A stretch of DNA of 62,028 bases from Emticicia aquatilis (GCF_014644295.1 NZ_BMKK01000018.1:1-62028), one strand, 5' to 3'. Positions 39,722 to 49,853 are shown, numbered from the stretch's first letter. Notes: a model not told the origin generated them from the letters alone. Numbers and translations are program-made.

Positions 39722-41323
39722 ATGAAAAAACTATTCTCGATTTTCATATTGCTTTTCTACCAAAATGTTTGTTCTCAAACCTTAAATTGGGTGAAACAAA
39801 TTGGCTCGCCAACAAGAGCCAATTATGGTTATGCAATTGTAGCAGATGCTTCGGGTAATACCTATGTAACTGGCAATTTCACAGGTACTGCCGACTTTGG
39901 CGGAACAGTTCTGACTGCATTCTTTCAAGATATTTTCGTTGCTAAATACAACAGTAGTGGTACCCTACAGTGGGTAAGACAAGCTGGCAGAGCAGGTGCT
40001 TTTAATACAGGCAAGGGTATTGCAATTGATGGCTCTGGTAATGTTTATGTAACGGGTTACATTACGGCCGATACTGACTTTATAGCACCCAATATAACCA
40101 TTACGCTTAATAGAATAGGGTCAAACGATTTATTTATAGCTAAATATGCCAACGATGGCTCTCTTCAATGGGTTAAACAAGCAGGTGCCACAAGTAAATA
40201 TGTTAATGGAAATGCTATTGCTGTGAATGGCTCTGGAAATATCTATGTGACGGGTTATTTTGAAGGAACAGTTGATTTTGGTGGAACATCGCTTACTGCC
40301 AGTACAAACAGAAAAGATATTTTTGTGGCAAGCTATAATAGTTCTGGAACACTCGTATGGGTTAAACAGGGCGGTTCAACATCAAGTGGCAATAATTCCT
40401 TTGGTATTACGGCTGATGCTTCGGGAAATATTTTTGTTACTGGGGTAGTGACAGGCACTGGCAATTTTGCGGGAACAAATTTCAGTTTTGTGGGTAGTGA
40501 CTATATGTTTATGGCCAATTTTAATACGATTGGTTCGCTGCAATGGGTAAAGTTTTACGGGAAACCTGCGGTTTTTATTAATGGGATTTACTATGGCTAT
40601 TCGGTTGAAGGGAGGGCAATAAGCACAGATAATAATGGCAATTTCTTCGTTGCAGGACGGTTCGCTACCGATATTAATTTTGATGGAATCACCCTGACTC
40701 CAACCACAACAAGTTCAAATAATATTTTCATACTCAAATATAATAGTCTTGGAAATATTTCATGGGCAAATCAGATGTGTGCTACAGGTACTATTAATTT
40801 GGGCGTAGGTATTGCATCTGATGCTTCAAGCAACTGCTACGTAACGGGTACTTTTGGTGGTTCAGGCAATTTTAGTGGGTCAACCTACACTTCGGTTGGT
40901 ACTCAAGATGCTTTTGTTAGTAAGTATGACAATGCCGGTACACTAAAGTGGGTAAAGACGGCAGGAGCTACAAACAAATTTGCAAGCGGATACGGAATAA
41001 GCATTGCCAACGCCAATGTTTATACAACGGGATTTTTCTCAGGTACTACAAATTTTGGCGGAACAACACTGGGCCTCATAGGTAATCAAGATGCTTATGT
41101 TTGGGTTTTACAACAGACAACTTGCCAATCTACACTCTCACCCACTGGTACAATCACGAGTAATCAGAAAGCCGCTGCTTCAGTAACGTCATTAGGAACG
41201 AATACCATTCCAAATGCTTCAAATGTAATTTATCAAGGCGGAAATTTCGTGCAACTCAATGCTGGTTTTTCGGCTGTAAGTGGCAGTGTTTTTACAGCAA
41301 AAATATTAGGTGGGTGTTTGTAG
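39722..41323 (+). CDS. secreted SBBP-repeat beta-propeller protein
   Basis: A 533-residue exported protein with signal peptide ending NVCSQ. From about residue 25 to 465 it repeats an SBBP-type unit about eight times: DASGNTYVTGNFTGTADFGG, then DIFVAKYNSSGTLQWVKQAG. The last 68 residues, from TCQSTLSPTGTITSNQKAA to AKILGGCL, form a separate C-terminal module shared with the next gene and, more distantly, with the ELWxxDGT gene; it resembles the 3-coathanger stack/GCX_COOH domain seen in Cytophagales secreted proteins. The function of the propeller is unknown, probably surface binding. Confidence 0.85.
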   Translation: MKKLFSIFILLFYQNVCSQTLNWVKQIGSPTRANYGYAIVADASGNTYVTGNFTGTADFGGTVLTAFFQDIFVAKYNSSGTLQWVRQAGRAGAFNTGKGIAIDGSGNVYVTGYITADTDFIAPNITITLNRIGSNDLFIAKYANDGSLQWVKQAGATSKYVNGNAIAVNGSGNIYVTGYFEGTVDFGGTSLTASTNRKDIFVASYNSSGTLVWVKQGGSTSSGNNSFGITADASGNIFVTGVVTGTGNFAGTNFSFVGSDYMFMANFNTIGSLQWVKFYGKPAVFINGIYYGYSVEGRAISTDNNGNFFVAGRFATDINFDGITLTPTTTSSNNIFILKYNSLGNISWANQMCATGTINLGVGIASDASSNCYVTGTFGGSGNFSGSTYTSVGTQDAFVSKYDNAGTLKWVKTAGATNKFASGYGISIANANVYTTGFFSGTTNFGGTTLGLIGNQDAYVWVLQQTTCQSTLSPTGTITSNQKAAASVTSLGTNTIPNASNVIYQGGNFVQLNAGFSAVSGSVFTAKILGGCL

Positions 41324-41358
41324 AATCTATATTATCAATGATTTAATGAAAATACTCC

Positions 41359-43443
41359 ATGAAAAAGACACTAATTATATTCATTTTATTTCTCTTTCAA
41401 TACAATTTGTTTGCTCAAACGGCTACGTGGCAAAATCCACTACCGCAGGGAAATAAACTAAATGATGTTTATTTTATTGACACAAACGTTGGCTGGGCGG
41501 TTGGCGATGGTGGCGTGATTATGAAAACCACCAATGGCGGAACGACTTGGACGGTTTCCTATCATTCTACCTGTATAGGTTTGAACAAAGTGTTTTTTAT
41601 CAGTAATTTGGTAGGCTGGGCAGTTGGATTATATGGTACAATTATAAAAACTACTGATGGCGGACAAACTTGGGTAGCACAAAATTCGGGCATACAAACC
41701 AATCTTTTTGCTATACATTTTACTAACACTTCTGACGGAATAGCTGTTGGCGACCTTGGCGTTACGTTACGCACCAGTAACGGCGGAGCAACTTGGACGC
41801 TTGGCGGGTCGGTTAGCCTTAACCCAATATTGAATGATTTATATTCGGATAATGCTGGAAATTCGTGGGTGGTAGGTACTGCTGGTCGAATTGCCAAATC
41901 TACCGATGGCGGAACAACTTGGGAGGATATGGTGAGTGGTACTAACACAACTCTGAGAACCATCCAATTTAAAACTTCATTGATAGGCTGGACAGCAGGA
42001 AATTTGGGGGTGATTTTGAAAAGTGTCGATGGTGGAGCAACTTGGACAAACTCAAATGGTAGCCTTTCAAATGCGTATAATTTTGTTGATATTGCTTTTT
42101 TAGACCAAAGCAATGGTTTTGCGTTAGATACAAAGGGGTTTATCTTCAAAACCACCAATGGAGGAGCTAATTGGAGTATAGTTTTAAACGGAAATCTCTC
42201 ATCTACGATTACGATTTTAAGTGCAATTTCTCTGCAAAGTATCACTAATATTATTGCAGTAGGTAATAAGGGGAATATTCAAAAAAGCACTGATTCAGGT
42301 GTTTCGTGGACATCTATTTCATCGGGAGTATCAACCAACAATACCAGTAGCTCAGTTTTTTTTACCGATGCTAACAATGGGTGGGTTGTAAGTAGAGGCT
42401 CAACCAACGAAAAGTTATTGAAAACCACTAATGGCGGAAGCACATGGACGGCTAAATTAAGTAATGCGAATCTCCAACTTAATAAAGTATTCTTTATTAA
42501 TACCACGATAGGTTGGGTTGCAGGCGATAATGGCATTTCGGCCAATGGTAAAATTTTTAAAACCATTGATGGAGGCGAAAATTGGGCTGAACAAGTACTT
42601 ACGGGTTCAACAGTTATAACCTTATATGATGTTCAATTTATCAATACCACTACTGGTCTGACAGTTGGGGCTGGTGGTAAAATATTTCTCACTACTGATG
42701 GCGGAGCTACTTGGAATAGCCAATCAAGTGGTATTACGGAAAGTATTTATTCAGTCTTTTTCTTAAATACCAATACTGCTTGGTGTGCTGGGGCAAACGG
42801 CAAAATTCTGAAATCTACAAATGGTGGCATCAATTGGTCGGAACAAACAAGTGGGCTTACTTCTAACATTCGAGATATATTCTTTTTAGATGCCAATAAT
42901 GGGTATGCCGTTACCGAAAACGGGAGCTTTTTGAAAACAACCAATGGCGGAACTTCTTGGACATCACAAAATTTAGGCCCAAGTAGTATTGGGGGCTCAG
43001 TTACACTAATTTCTGTCAAATTTTTTGATTTAAACAACGGTATTACCTTTGGTTTCGATTCGCTGAGGGGTATTTATTATACAACTACTAACGGCGGAAT
43101 AACTTGGACACCCAACTACATACCAATGCTTGGTGGTTTGACGCCACTTAATTCATTTATTAAAGACTATTTTGTGTTGAATCAAAATACGTTTTTCATG
43201 ACAGGAAATTTTAGTTCGATACTAAAATTCGGTATGACAACTTGCCAATCCACACTCATACCCACAGGTACAATCACCAGTAATCAGAAGGCCGCCAATA
43301 GTGTCAGTACGACGGGTATAAATACCATTCCGAATGCTTCCAATATAATTTATCAAGCAGGAAATTTTGTGCAGCTCAATGCTGGTTTTTCGGCAGCGAG
43401 TGGTAGTGTTTTTACAGCACGAATCTTAGGGAATTGCCAGTAA
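41359..43443 (+). CDS. secreted YCF48-like/BNR-repeat protein
   Basis: A 694-residue exported protein (signal peptide ending YNLFAQ). It is built of about 14 repeats of roughly 44 residues with the pattern GWAVGDGGVIMKTTNGGTTWT, typical of YCF48/BNR-type seven-bladed propellers, probably forming two propellers. The C-terminal about 68 residues (TCQSTLIPTGTITSNQKAA to RILGNCQ) are nearly the same as in the upstream SBBP gene. Stop-to-start distance from the SBBP gene is 35 bases; LytTR follows after 19. The three are likely one operon. Confidence 0.88.
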   Translation: MKKTLIIFILFLFQYNLFAQTATWQNPLPQGNKLNDVYFIDTNVGWAVGDGGVIMKTTNGGTTWTVSYHSTCIGLNKVFFISNLVGWAVGLYGTIIKTTDGGQTWVAQNSGIQTNLFAIHFTNTSDGIAVGDLGVTLRTSNGGATWTLGGSVSLNPILNDLYSDNAGNSWVVGTAGRIAKSTDGGTTWEDMVSGTNTTLRTIQFKTSLIGWTAGNLGVILKSVDGGATWTNSNGSLSNAYNFVDIAFLDQSNGFALDTKGFIFKTTNGGANWSIVLNGNLSSTITILSAISLQSITNIIAVGNKGNIQKSTDSGVSWTSISSGVSTNNTSSSVFFTDANNGWVVSRGSTNEKLLKTTNGGSTWTAKLSNANLQLNKVFFINTTIGWVAGDNGISANGKIFKTIDGGENWAEQVLTGSTVITLYDVQFINTTTGLTVGAGGKIFLTTDGGATWNSQSSGITESIYSVFFLNTNTAWCAGANGKILKSTNGGINWSEQTSGLTSNIRDIFFLDANNGYAVTENGSFLKTTNGGTSWTSQNLGPSSIGGSVTLISVKFFDLNNGITFGFDSLRGIYYTTTNGGITWTPNYIPMLGGLTPLNSFIKDYFVLNQNTFFMTGNFSSILKFGMTTCQSTLIPTGTITSNQKAANSVSTTGINTIPNASNIIYQAGNFVQLNAGFSAASGSVFTARILGNCQ

Positions 43444-43462
43444 CTCAAAACAACTTTTATCT

Positions 43463-43795
43463 ATGAAAACAACCGAAATTGCTATCGGAGGACGAAAAAA
43501 AGTTTTGCCTCATGATGTAGTTCTATTGGTAGCCAATCAAAACTACACAACTCTTTTTCTTGAAAATGGAGATAGGGTTTTAGTGGCCACTACACTCAAA
43601 AAATTAGAGAAACGATTCTCAGAAATAGAATATTTCTTTCGAGCCCACAAGTCGTTTTTGATTAACCTTAATTATATTGAAAGTTTTACTGAAAAGACAT
43701 CTTTAAAAATGATAAATCAACAAACCGTAACGGTGTCTCGACGTAAGCAATATTTGCTCAAAAAAGCACTTGCAAGCGGAATTTCTTACAGTTGA
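43463..43795 (+). CDS. stand-alone LytTR DNA-binding protein
   Basis: A 110-residue protein consisting almost entirely of a LytTR DNA-binding domain: VVLLVANQNYTTLFLENGD, the central LEKRF and FFRAHKSFLINLNYI core, and VTVSRRKQYLLKKAL near the end. No receiver or membrane domain is attached. It lies 19 bases after the YCF48-like gene and is probably co-transcribed, so it may autoregulate the surface-protein operon. Stand-alone LytTR proteins often act as simple transcription factors. Confidence 0.9.
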   Translation: MKTTEIAIGGRKKVLPHDVVLLVANQNYTTLFLENGDRVLVATTLKKLEKRFSEIEYFFRAHKSFLINLNYIESFTEKTSLKMINQQTVTVSRRKQYLLKKALASGISYS

Positions 43796-43864
43796 CCAAC
43801 GATGACATATTTTTTAGTTTCATTAATAATGTTCATTTTCAATCCCAAAGAAACTGAACGTACT

Positions 43865-46800
43865 TTATGGAGTTGTAGTACTATATACACACCCGCCGAT
43901 TTTAGCTGAAAAGATTGTATTGGTAGAGGTTCTAAACCCTGGATTGAGTTGGATGTATTTTTTAGCCAATAGATTTTGGGTTATCGAAGAATTTACAATT
44001 GCACTTGTTTTAACAGCATCAATGGCTTCTGTGGTTGAATTGCTGGTAATTGTACCACTTAAAACCTCTTCATTTTTGCACATTTTAAAAACATGGATAA
44101 ACTCTCTGAAACTTGCATCATAGGTTTTCATATAAATCAAACCATTAGATGCTACCATATTTATTGGATTAGAATTTGAACTACCAGCAATAACATCGCC
44201 TACATTTCTAACCGATGCCCCATCTGTTTCAACTTTATAAGGTTCATTTCCTGTACTTGGAAAAGAGGTTGTAAAATAAACTCCTGTATTGGTTGCTAAC
44301 GCATCGAACGTGCTGATACTCGTTACAGAGTCAGTTCCTGCGGCAGTTAAATCTGATTTGAAAAGGCCTCTACCACTTCCTTTATTTGCCGTAAACAAAA
44401 CATTACCATTATAAAAACTAAACTGACCTCTATTTGTATTATTTATGGGTGAACTTGAGTCATTTCCAGGAAAAATATCTTTTACCATTACAGTGCCAAC
44501 AGCTGTGCCATCAGATTTCCATAGCTCTTCACCAGTTGTTAAATCGCCTCCACTAAATACTAAATGGGTATCATTAAAATTTGAAAGATACGAAGGGGCA
44601 TAACTATCAAAACCAAAGGTTTTTAGAAGCGTTGTATTGACGGATGTTCCATCAGATTTATAAAGTTCAAAACCCGTTGAGTTATTGTATAAAACATAAT
44701 AAAGATTATTGCCTACTCGCCTAATTTTATTTAAATCTGATGCCGAATTATTGCCCGTTTGGGCATCTTTTACTAAACTTATCGTTGCCCCATCGCTCAC
44801 AAATAATTCTTGCCCGTAGGTATAATGATACCCCAAGAAATATAATTTGTTATTGACCAATTCGAGGCCTACAATAGAGTTATAATCACCTTCGTAGAGT
44901 GGGTCAACAACCCCAATGCGTGTTGTTCCTGCAACTGTTCCGTCTGTTTTCCAAAGTTCATTAACCACTGTAAAATATACTAATCCACCCATTACGTTAA
45001 AGAAATTTGTAGCTGCATTAGTCAGTTTATAATTAGTGATGAGTTTTGTTGGAGGATTAATACCATCAGTAACCCATACACCATCTGACGTAACAATGTA
45101 AATTTTGTCATTGTAAGCATACATATTGACGAAAACCGTTGAAGTCGTATAATAATCGTAGGAAGTATTAGGAGCACTCAGTCCTTCAGGTGTTGGATAT
45201 TTATTGAATTCAAAGAAAAGTGAAGTACCAGTCTGCTTACCATTTGTTTTCCATAATTCTAAACCATTTTTCCCATCATTCGAAATAAAAAATAAACCTT
45301 GAGAATTGGTAGCATTGATTGTAGGATGAAAGTTTGAATTATTCGTATTAAATACTGAAGTTTCAATATCTTTTACCAACGAATTTGTTGTTCCATCTGT
45401 CCGATAAAGCTCATAGCCACTGGTGGCATTATATGCCGAGAAGTAGAGATAACTACCCACTTTAGCAATCGGATAGAGATTCGAAATATTTAAGGCGGGT
45501 GTATAGTTTTTAACTAACGTAGGTGTTGCACCATCATTGGTTTGGTAACAATCGTATTGATTTGAAGCATTATTGACAACAAAAAACAAACGACTTCCTA
45601 CGGTTTTCAGATAAGAATAATCGCCACCATTACTTCCCGAAACAGCATCTGTTACCCTATTCGTAGAAACATAATCCCCTCCCGAAATCCATAATTCAGT
45701 GCCGCTGGTTCCATCATTCGCAAAAAAATATACCTTGTCGTTATCTGTCGGAGTCAATTTTCGTTTTGAAGCATCGATTGGAAAAGGGTCAGCAGTTCCT
45801 GTGTTTATATCTCTTGTATCTCTTGCAAGCGAAGGAGCGTAGGATTCAATGCAATAAAGACGAGCTTCTCCATTCAACCACTTTGAAATTAGGTAAAGTC
45901 TATTTGCAGTTGGCGTGAGTTGTTCAGCATTCAAAACATTGGTTCCTCCTGTATAATAATTCACGAAAATCGGAAAACCTGTACCATCATCAACATACAA
46001 CAAATTAGTATAGCTTCCATAGTTATTTGTAAAAAACAATTTATTGTTGAAAGCCGTAAGATTCGCAGGGTTCGGATAAGAAGGCCCTAATGTTTGGGTT
46101 CCAGCCGTGGTTCCGTCAGTTCTGTAAAGTGCAAAGTTCACGCCATTTGTACCGTCTTTTACATTCAAAAAGGCGTACGTTCCCAATGCTATAATTTTGC
46201 TAATGCCTTGGTCAACCGAATTAGTAATACCCGAATATATATCTTTCAATAATACTGTTCCTGCTGTAGTTCCATCTGTTTTCCAGAGTTCAATTCCATT
46301 TGTTCCGTCATTGGCAAAAAACAACACATTCGTACCCAATTGTTCAAAACCAAACGGATTTGAACTTGCCGAACTGCTGTTTATATTCTTTAGCAGCTGT
46401 GTACCAGCGATTGTCCCATCAGTAATCCAAAGTTCTTGACCATCAGTTGGACTATATGCCGAAAAAAGAGCTTTTGTAACTCCGCCGAATGTAACAACTT
46501 TTATATTGCTAATATTTGAGCCGCTCGAACCAGGGTAGATGTCTGCTAATCGGAATGTTCCTGCTGAAGTACCATCAGAAACCCACAATTCTTGGTCGAA
46601 ACTGGCAGCGGTTGGGGCAGCAATTAGTAGTGCTTTGGTTCCGAATGGGAAAATAGTTTTTATGTTATTAAACTGTGGAGAAGGTCCTGTGCCTGAAGCC
46701 GCCGCAATGACCGTTGTTCCTACACTTGTACCATCTGATTTCCAAAAGCTTTGTTGATACGTTTTTCCTGAAACGAAGAAAAGTTTATTGTTTATATCAA

Positions 46801-46915
46801 CACCATATCTTGGGTGAGAGTTATTATTGGCAGCTTGAATTTGTAGGAGCTGAGAAGTTTGTGAAAACACTATAAAACAACACCCAGTGAGTATAAAAGT
46901 TAATATTGTTTTCAT
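43865..46915 (-). CDS. secreted ELWxxDGT-repeat protein
   Basis: A 1016-residue exported protein with signal peptide ending IVFSQ. It carries about fifteen copies of the ELWxxDGT repeat, e.g. ELWVSDGTSAGTFRLADI, ELWKTDGTTAGTVLLKDI and ELWKSDGTAVGTVMVKDI, each near 48-60 residues, expected to form several beta-propellers. The C-terminus (SGTITSNSTTEAIDAVKTS to FSAKIGGCVYSTTTP) is a diverged version of the module ending the two genes on the opposite strand at 39722-43443, extended by seven residues after the Gly-Cys. The gene is convergent with LytTR. Confidence 0.9.
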   Translation of the reverse strand: MKTILTFILTGCCFIVFSQTSQLLQIQAANNNSHPRYGVDINNKLFFVSGKTYQQSFWKSDGTSVGTTVIAAASGTGPSPQFNNIKTIFPFGTKALLIAAPTAASFDQELWVSDGTSAGTFRLADIYPGSSGSNISNIKVVTFGGVTKALFSAYSPTDGQELWITDGTIAGTQLLKNINSSSASSNPFGFEQLGTNVLFFANDGTNGIELWKTDGTTAGTVLLKDIYSGITNSVDQGISKIIALGTYAFLNVKDGTNGVNFALYRTDGTTAGTQTLGPSYPNPANLTAFNNKLFFTNNYGSYTNLLYVDDGTGFPIFVNYYTGGTNVLNAEQLTPTANRLYLISKWLNGEARLYCIESYAPSLARDTRDINTGTADPFPIDASKRKLTPTDNDKVYFFANDGTSGTELWISGGDYVSTNRVTDAVSGSNGGDYSYLKTVGSRLFFVVNNASNQYDCYQTNDGATPTLVKNYTPALNISNLYPIAKVGSYLYFSAYNATSGYELYRTDGTTNSLVKDIETSVFNTNNSNFHPTINATNSQGLFFISNDGKNGLELWKTNGKQTGTSLFFEFNKYPTPEGLSAPNTSYDYYTTSTVFVNMYAYNDKIYIVTSDGVWVTDGINPPTKLITNYKLTNAATNFFNVMGGLVYFTVVNELWKTDGTVAGTTRIGVVDPLYEGDYNSIVGLELVNNKLYFLGYHYTYGQELFVSDGATISLVKDAQTGNNSASDLNKIRRVGNNLYYVLYNNSTGFELYKSDGTSVNTTLLKTFGFDSYAPSYLSNFNDTHLVFSGGDLTTGEELWKSDGTAVGTVMVKDIFPGNDSSSPINNTNRGQFSFYNGNVLFTANKGSGRGLFKSDLTAAGTDSVTSISTFDALATNTGVYFTTSFPSTGNEPYKVETDGASVRNVGDVIAGSSNSNPINMVASNGLIYMKTYDASFREFIHVFKMCKNEEVLSGTITSNSTTEAIDAVKTSAIVNSSITQNLLAKKYIQLNPGFRTSTNTIFSAKIGGCVYSTTTP

Positions 46916-46942
46916 AACAAATTAGTGATTTTGGCTGAATAA

Positions 46943-47007
46943 TATTCCGTTTTAAAATTAAACGGAATAGGCTATTCTAACAATTCAAAATCTAAAATTG
47001 TTAGAAT
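46943..47007. other. two adjacent small hairpins upstream of the ELWxxDGT gene
   Basis: Arms TATTCCGTTT/AAACGGAATA (46943-46952, 46960-46969) and ATTCTAACAATT/AATTGTTAGAAT (46974-46985, 46996-47007) form two perfect short dyads side by side. They could be regulatory sites or stems in the leader of the ELWxxDGT gene. Confidence 0.4.
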
Positions 47008-47080
47008 CTATTTACTGAGCGGTTTTTTATATCTAATTTGTCCAAAAATAAATTGATTTTTAGACTCACGAATTGAATTA

Positions 47081-47117
47081 AAACAAAAATAGAGGCTCGA
47101 AGCCTCTATTTTTGTTT
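47081..47117 (-). terminator. terminator after the serine hydrolase gene
   Basis: A perfect 17-base stem (47081-47097 with 47101-47117, core ATAGAGGCT/AGCCTCTAT) with a CGA loop and A/T-run edges, 15 bases past the stop codon. Confidence 0.88.
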
Positions 47118-47132
47118 GTTAAAATATTTATC

Positions 47133-48338
47133 TTACTCATCCAAAATACTCTCTTCCATTGTAGAGTTACCGCCGTGCATGATTTCAATCAGTTGTTTGA
47201 TGTTATACACCGTACGGTTATATTTATTACTGAGTAGAATTATCACAAAATCTTCACGAGGGTCAAAAAACATAATAGTATTGTAGCCTTTCCACCAACC
47301 CGTATGATACACGTAGTCGGTTTGTTGTTTGGCGTTTACCCAAAGTCTGAATCCGTAGCCATAATTTCTTAGTCCTGGAAATTCAAAGCTACGAGGCATA
47401 ATCATTTCACGGAAAGATTCCTTACTGATGATTGTATTGTTTTTGAGAGCTTCGTACCATTTCAGAAGGTCGTGTAGGGTAGAGTAAACGCCTTTATCGC
47501 CCGAAATATCATCGTAATAATCTTTTGGTAATTTACGCCCAAACTGATACCCAACCGTGCGATTGATATTGATAGAATCGTTTTTGGTAGTTACGATATA
47601 CGAATCTTTCATGCCAATCGGGCCGAAGATGTTTTCTCGCATATATGTATCAAAATCTTTACCCGTAACTTTCTCAACCAAAGCGGCTAAGATGGCAAAA
47701 TTGGTATTATTATAGCCAAAATAATGGTCGGGTTGATTAAACATTTTTGGTGTTGGCTGCACGGTTGCAAACCATTCCATAATTTGTTGATTAGTAGGGT
47801 AAATCTTAGTTTCTCTGACCGTCTTATCAAAAGTATATTGGTAGAAAGGCAAACCCGAGCGGTGGCAAAGCAAACTACGAATCGTGATGCCATCGTACGG
47901 AAAATTTGGATAATAATCTTTTACGGTATAGTCAAGGCCGAGTTTACCTTGTTCGGCCAATTTCATGACTGCTACCGCCGTAAATGTCTTAGAGAGCGAA
48001 GCGAGCTGAAACTTCGATTGAAGATTATTCTTAACCGAGTCATTGGCAAAACCAAAAGCATTTTGATACACAATTACTCCTTTTTGAGCAACCAAAACGT
48101 TTCCATTGAAACCCTGAGTTAATTTTTGCTGAATAACTTGTTCAATCAAAGCTGCTTTTTTATCAGCATTAATTTCTTTTCTGATACGAGCTTCTTCTTT
48201 TTTTAAAGCAGCACTATCCACTTTTTTCTCGCTCTTACTTGAGCCAACATTCTGACACGAAAAAACACTTGTAGCGAGTAAACAAACAACAATATAGTAG
48301 TAACTACTGAAAGGAAAGCTTTTAGTCAATTTCATCAT
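47133..48338 (-). CDS. beta-lactamase-family serine hydrolase, lipoprotein
   Basis: A 401-residue protein of the class C beta-lactamase/DD-peptidase fold. A lipobox (ATSVFSCQN) puts the mature protein on a membrane anchor. The catalytic Ser-x-x-Lys is SLSK in QLASLSKTFTAVAVMKL, the Tyr-x-Asn is YNN in YFGYNNTNFAIL, and HTGWWKG stands at the KTG position. It may be a peptidase or esterase acting on wall or small ester substrates. It is downstream of mreD on the same strand with a 143-base gap, the place where pbp2 often stands. Confidence 0.87.
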   Translation of the reverse strand: MMKLTKSFPFSSYYYIVVCLLATSVFSCQNVGSSKSEKKVDSAALKKEEARIRKEINADKKAALIEQVIQQKLTQGFNGNVLVAQKGVIVYQNAFGFANDSVKNNLQSKFQLASLSKTFTAVAVMKLAEQGKLGLDYTVKDYYPNFPYDGITIRSLLCHRSGLPFYQYTFDKTVRETKIYPTNQQIMEWFATVQPTPKMFNQPDHYFGYNNTNFAILAALVEKVTGKDFDTYMRENIFGPIGMKDSYIVTTKNDSININRTVGYQFGRKLPKDYYDDISGDKGVYSTLHDLLKWYEALKNNTIISKESFREMIMPRSFEFPGLRNYGYGFRLWVNAKQQTDYVYHTGWWKGYNTIMFFDPREDFVIILLSNKYNRTVYNIKQLIEIMHGGNSTMEESILDE

Positions 48339-48481
48339 AATATCTCACAAATCCGAATCAAACAAACGAAGTAAAAAGGCTATAATTTAAGTAGGACAGA
48401 AACTAAAATCTGTCAAATCGTGTCGAAAAATAATAGGTGATGTTGTAAATTAAGTAGTGTAGAAAAATTGTGCATGGAAAC

Positions 48482-48988
48482 TTAATTTCCACGCACATAT
48501 TGCAAAATGATAATCAAAAACGTAGTAAAAATAACGCTGCAAATAATTTTCAGAACCGTAATCAAGAAAAACTGAAAACCGCCTGCTTCTACAAAAAACA
48601 ACATTGAGTGGTGAATTATTGTAAGTATAGCCACGTATCTTACAAAACGCTCGCCACCCATATCTTTCAACGAAATCGTGATTTCATTTTCAACGCCTTT
48701 GGTAGGGAATAAAAACTTAATGATATAGCCTCTCAAATACCCAATCATTACACTGGCAGAGGCGTGAACACCTGCGGTATTATAGAAAATATCGACCAAC
48801 AAACCTATCAGAAAACTTATCAAAATCACCCAAATTGGGTCAACTTCGTCAGGTAAGAGTAAAATACACGCAATATAAACAAAGCAAAACGCCACATCGA
48901 AGAATACAAAATTGCGGAGAACCACAATTTGTAGCACTAAGTAGATGACGAATGTAAGGACTAATTTTATGACCGTTTGAGAATTCAT
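48482..48988 (-). CDS. mreD: rod-shape protein MreD
   Basis: A 168-residue inner-membrane protein with five or six hydrophobic helices; the conserved-looking ISFLIGLLVDIFYNTAGVHASA corresponds to the MreD central motif (quoted in part: GLLVDIFYNTAGVHA). It couples MreC to the elongasome. The ATG overlaps the mreC stop by four bases, so translation is coupled. Confidence 0.88.
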   Translation of the reverse strand: MNSQTVIKLVLTFVIYLVLQIVVLRNFVFFDVAFCFVYIACILLLPDEVDPIWVILISFLIGLLVDIFYNTAGVHASASVMIGYLRGYIIKFLFPTKGVENEITISLKDMGGERFVRYVAILTIIHHSMLFFVEAGGFQFFLITVLKIICSVIFTTFLIIILQYVRGN

Positions 48989-49845
48989 TTCTTTTCTTCG
49001 GTGGTTGATTGCTCTAATAAATCTTGTTCTTTTTTCAGCTTATTGTTTACGATGTAAACATAAGATAAATTGCGGAAGTCAGTTGCCAACTCCACTTCAA
49101 TATCAAAAAACGCTTGGTCTTGCTTGGCACTCAGCTTACGAATTTTACCAATCATTGTTCCTGACGGATAAATTACGTTTTGCTCAGAAGTAACCACCGA
49201 GTCGCCTTGTTTGATTGGCTTAAAGCGGTCAATCGTATTCAAATTAATGATTTTCGGATTCAGACCACCCCACTCGGCAATACCCAAGGCTTTATCGTTT
49301 TTAGTACGAAGCGTCAAGTTTTTGATTTCCGACGAAACTTTCGACTCTGAGTGTAGAATCGAATATACACGAGAGAAATGCTCAGAGCATTGCATCACCG
49401 TTCCGACAACTCCTTGTGGGCAAATTACGCCCATTCCAGGCTCAATGCCATCGAGCGTTCCTTTATCAATCGTTAGGTAGTTTTTCGATAAACCAACTGT
49501 GTTATTAACAACTTTCGCTACTTTAAACTCAAAACGACGAGCAAAGGCCGAATCAACTTTATAGTAATCTCCTTCTCTTGGCTTAAACGATTGCATGGCC
49601 GACACTGCTTTTTTGAGTTGAGCATTTTCGGCAATCAATTGGTCGTTTACGTTACCAAGATTCATGTAGTTTTTTACATAATTCGAGCTTTCGAGGGTCT
49701 TGGCTGCGTAGTAGTTGGAAGTATTAAAAAACGAAACATCCCAGTAGTGATTGTTCTTCACGAGCAACCAAAAACTGACGAGTTCGAGAATAGCAAACAA
49801 AAGAAAATTTCGTATGCGAAATATAAGTCGGAAGAGTTGCGACAT
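48985..49845 (-). CDS. mreC: rod-shape protein MreC
   Basis: A 286-residue protein with one N-terminal membrane anchor (IRNFLLFAILELVSFWLLV) and a periplasmic beta-rich MreC core; YLTIDKGTLDGIEPGMGVIC and GVVGTVMQCSEHFSRVYSIL match the family. The C-terminal tail is Gln/Glu/Lys-rich. It connects the MreB filament to cell wall enzymes. It lies in mreB-mreC-mreD order; a 185-base repeat-bearing spacer separates it from mreB. Confidence 0.92.
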   Translation of the reverse strand: MSQLFRLIFRIRNFLLFAILELVSFWLLVKNNHYWDVSFFNTSNYYAAKTLESSNYVKNYMNLGNVNDQLIAENAQLKKAVSAMQSFKPREGDYYKVDSAFARRFEFKVAKVVNNTVGLSKNYLTIDKGTLDGIEPGMGVICPQGVVGTVMQCSEHFSRVYSILHSESKVSSEIKNLTLRTKNDKALGIAEWGGLNPKIINLNTIDRFKPIKQGDSVVTSEQNVIYPSGTMIGKIRKLSAKQDQAFFDIEVELATDFRNLSYVYIVNNKLKKEQDLLEQSTTEEKK

Positions 49846-49853
49846 GTTTTTAA

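Noticed and set aside
41562-42245. Open frame opposite the YCF48-like gene
   Set aside because: It exists because the sense repeats avoid stops in the complementary phase; it shows only the reversed repeat pattern.
47724-48122. Open frame opposite the serine hydrolase gene
   Set aside because: The minus-strand gene has all catalytic motifs; the plus-strand frame has no recognisable feature.
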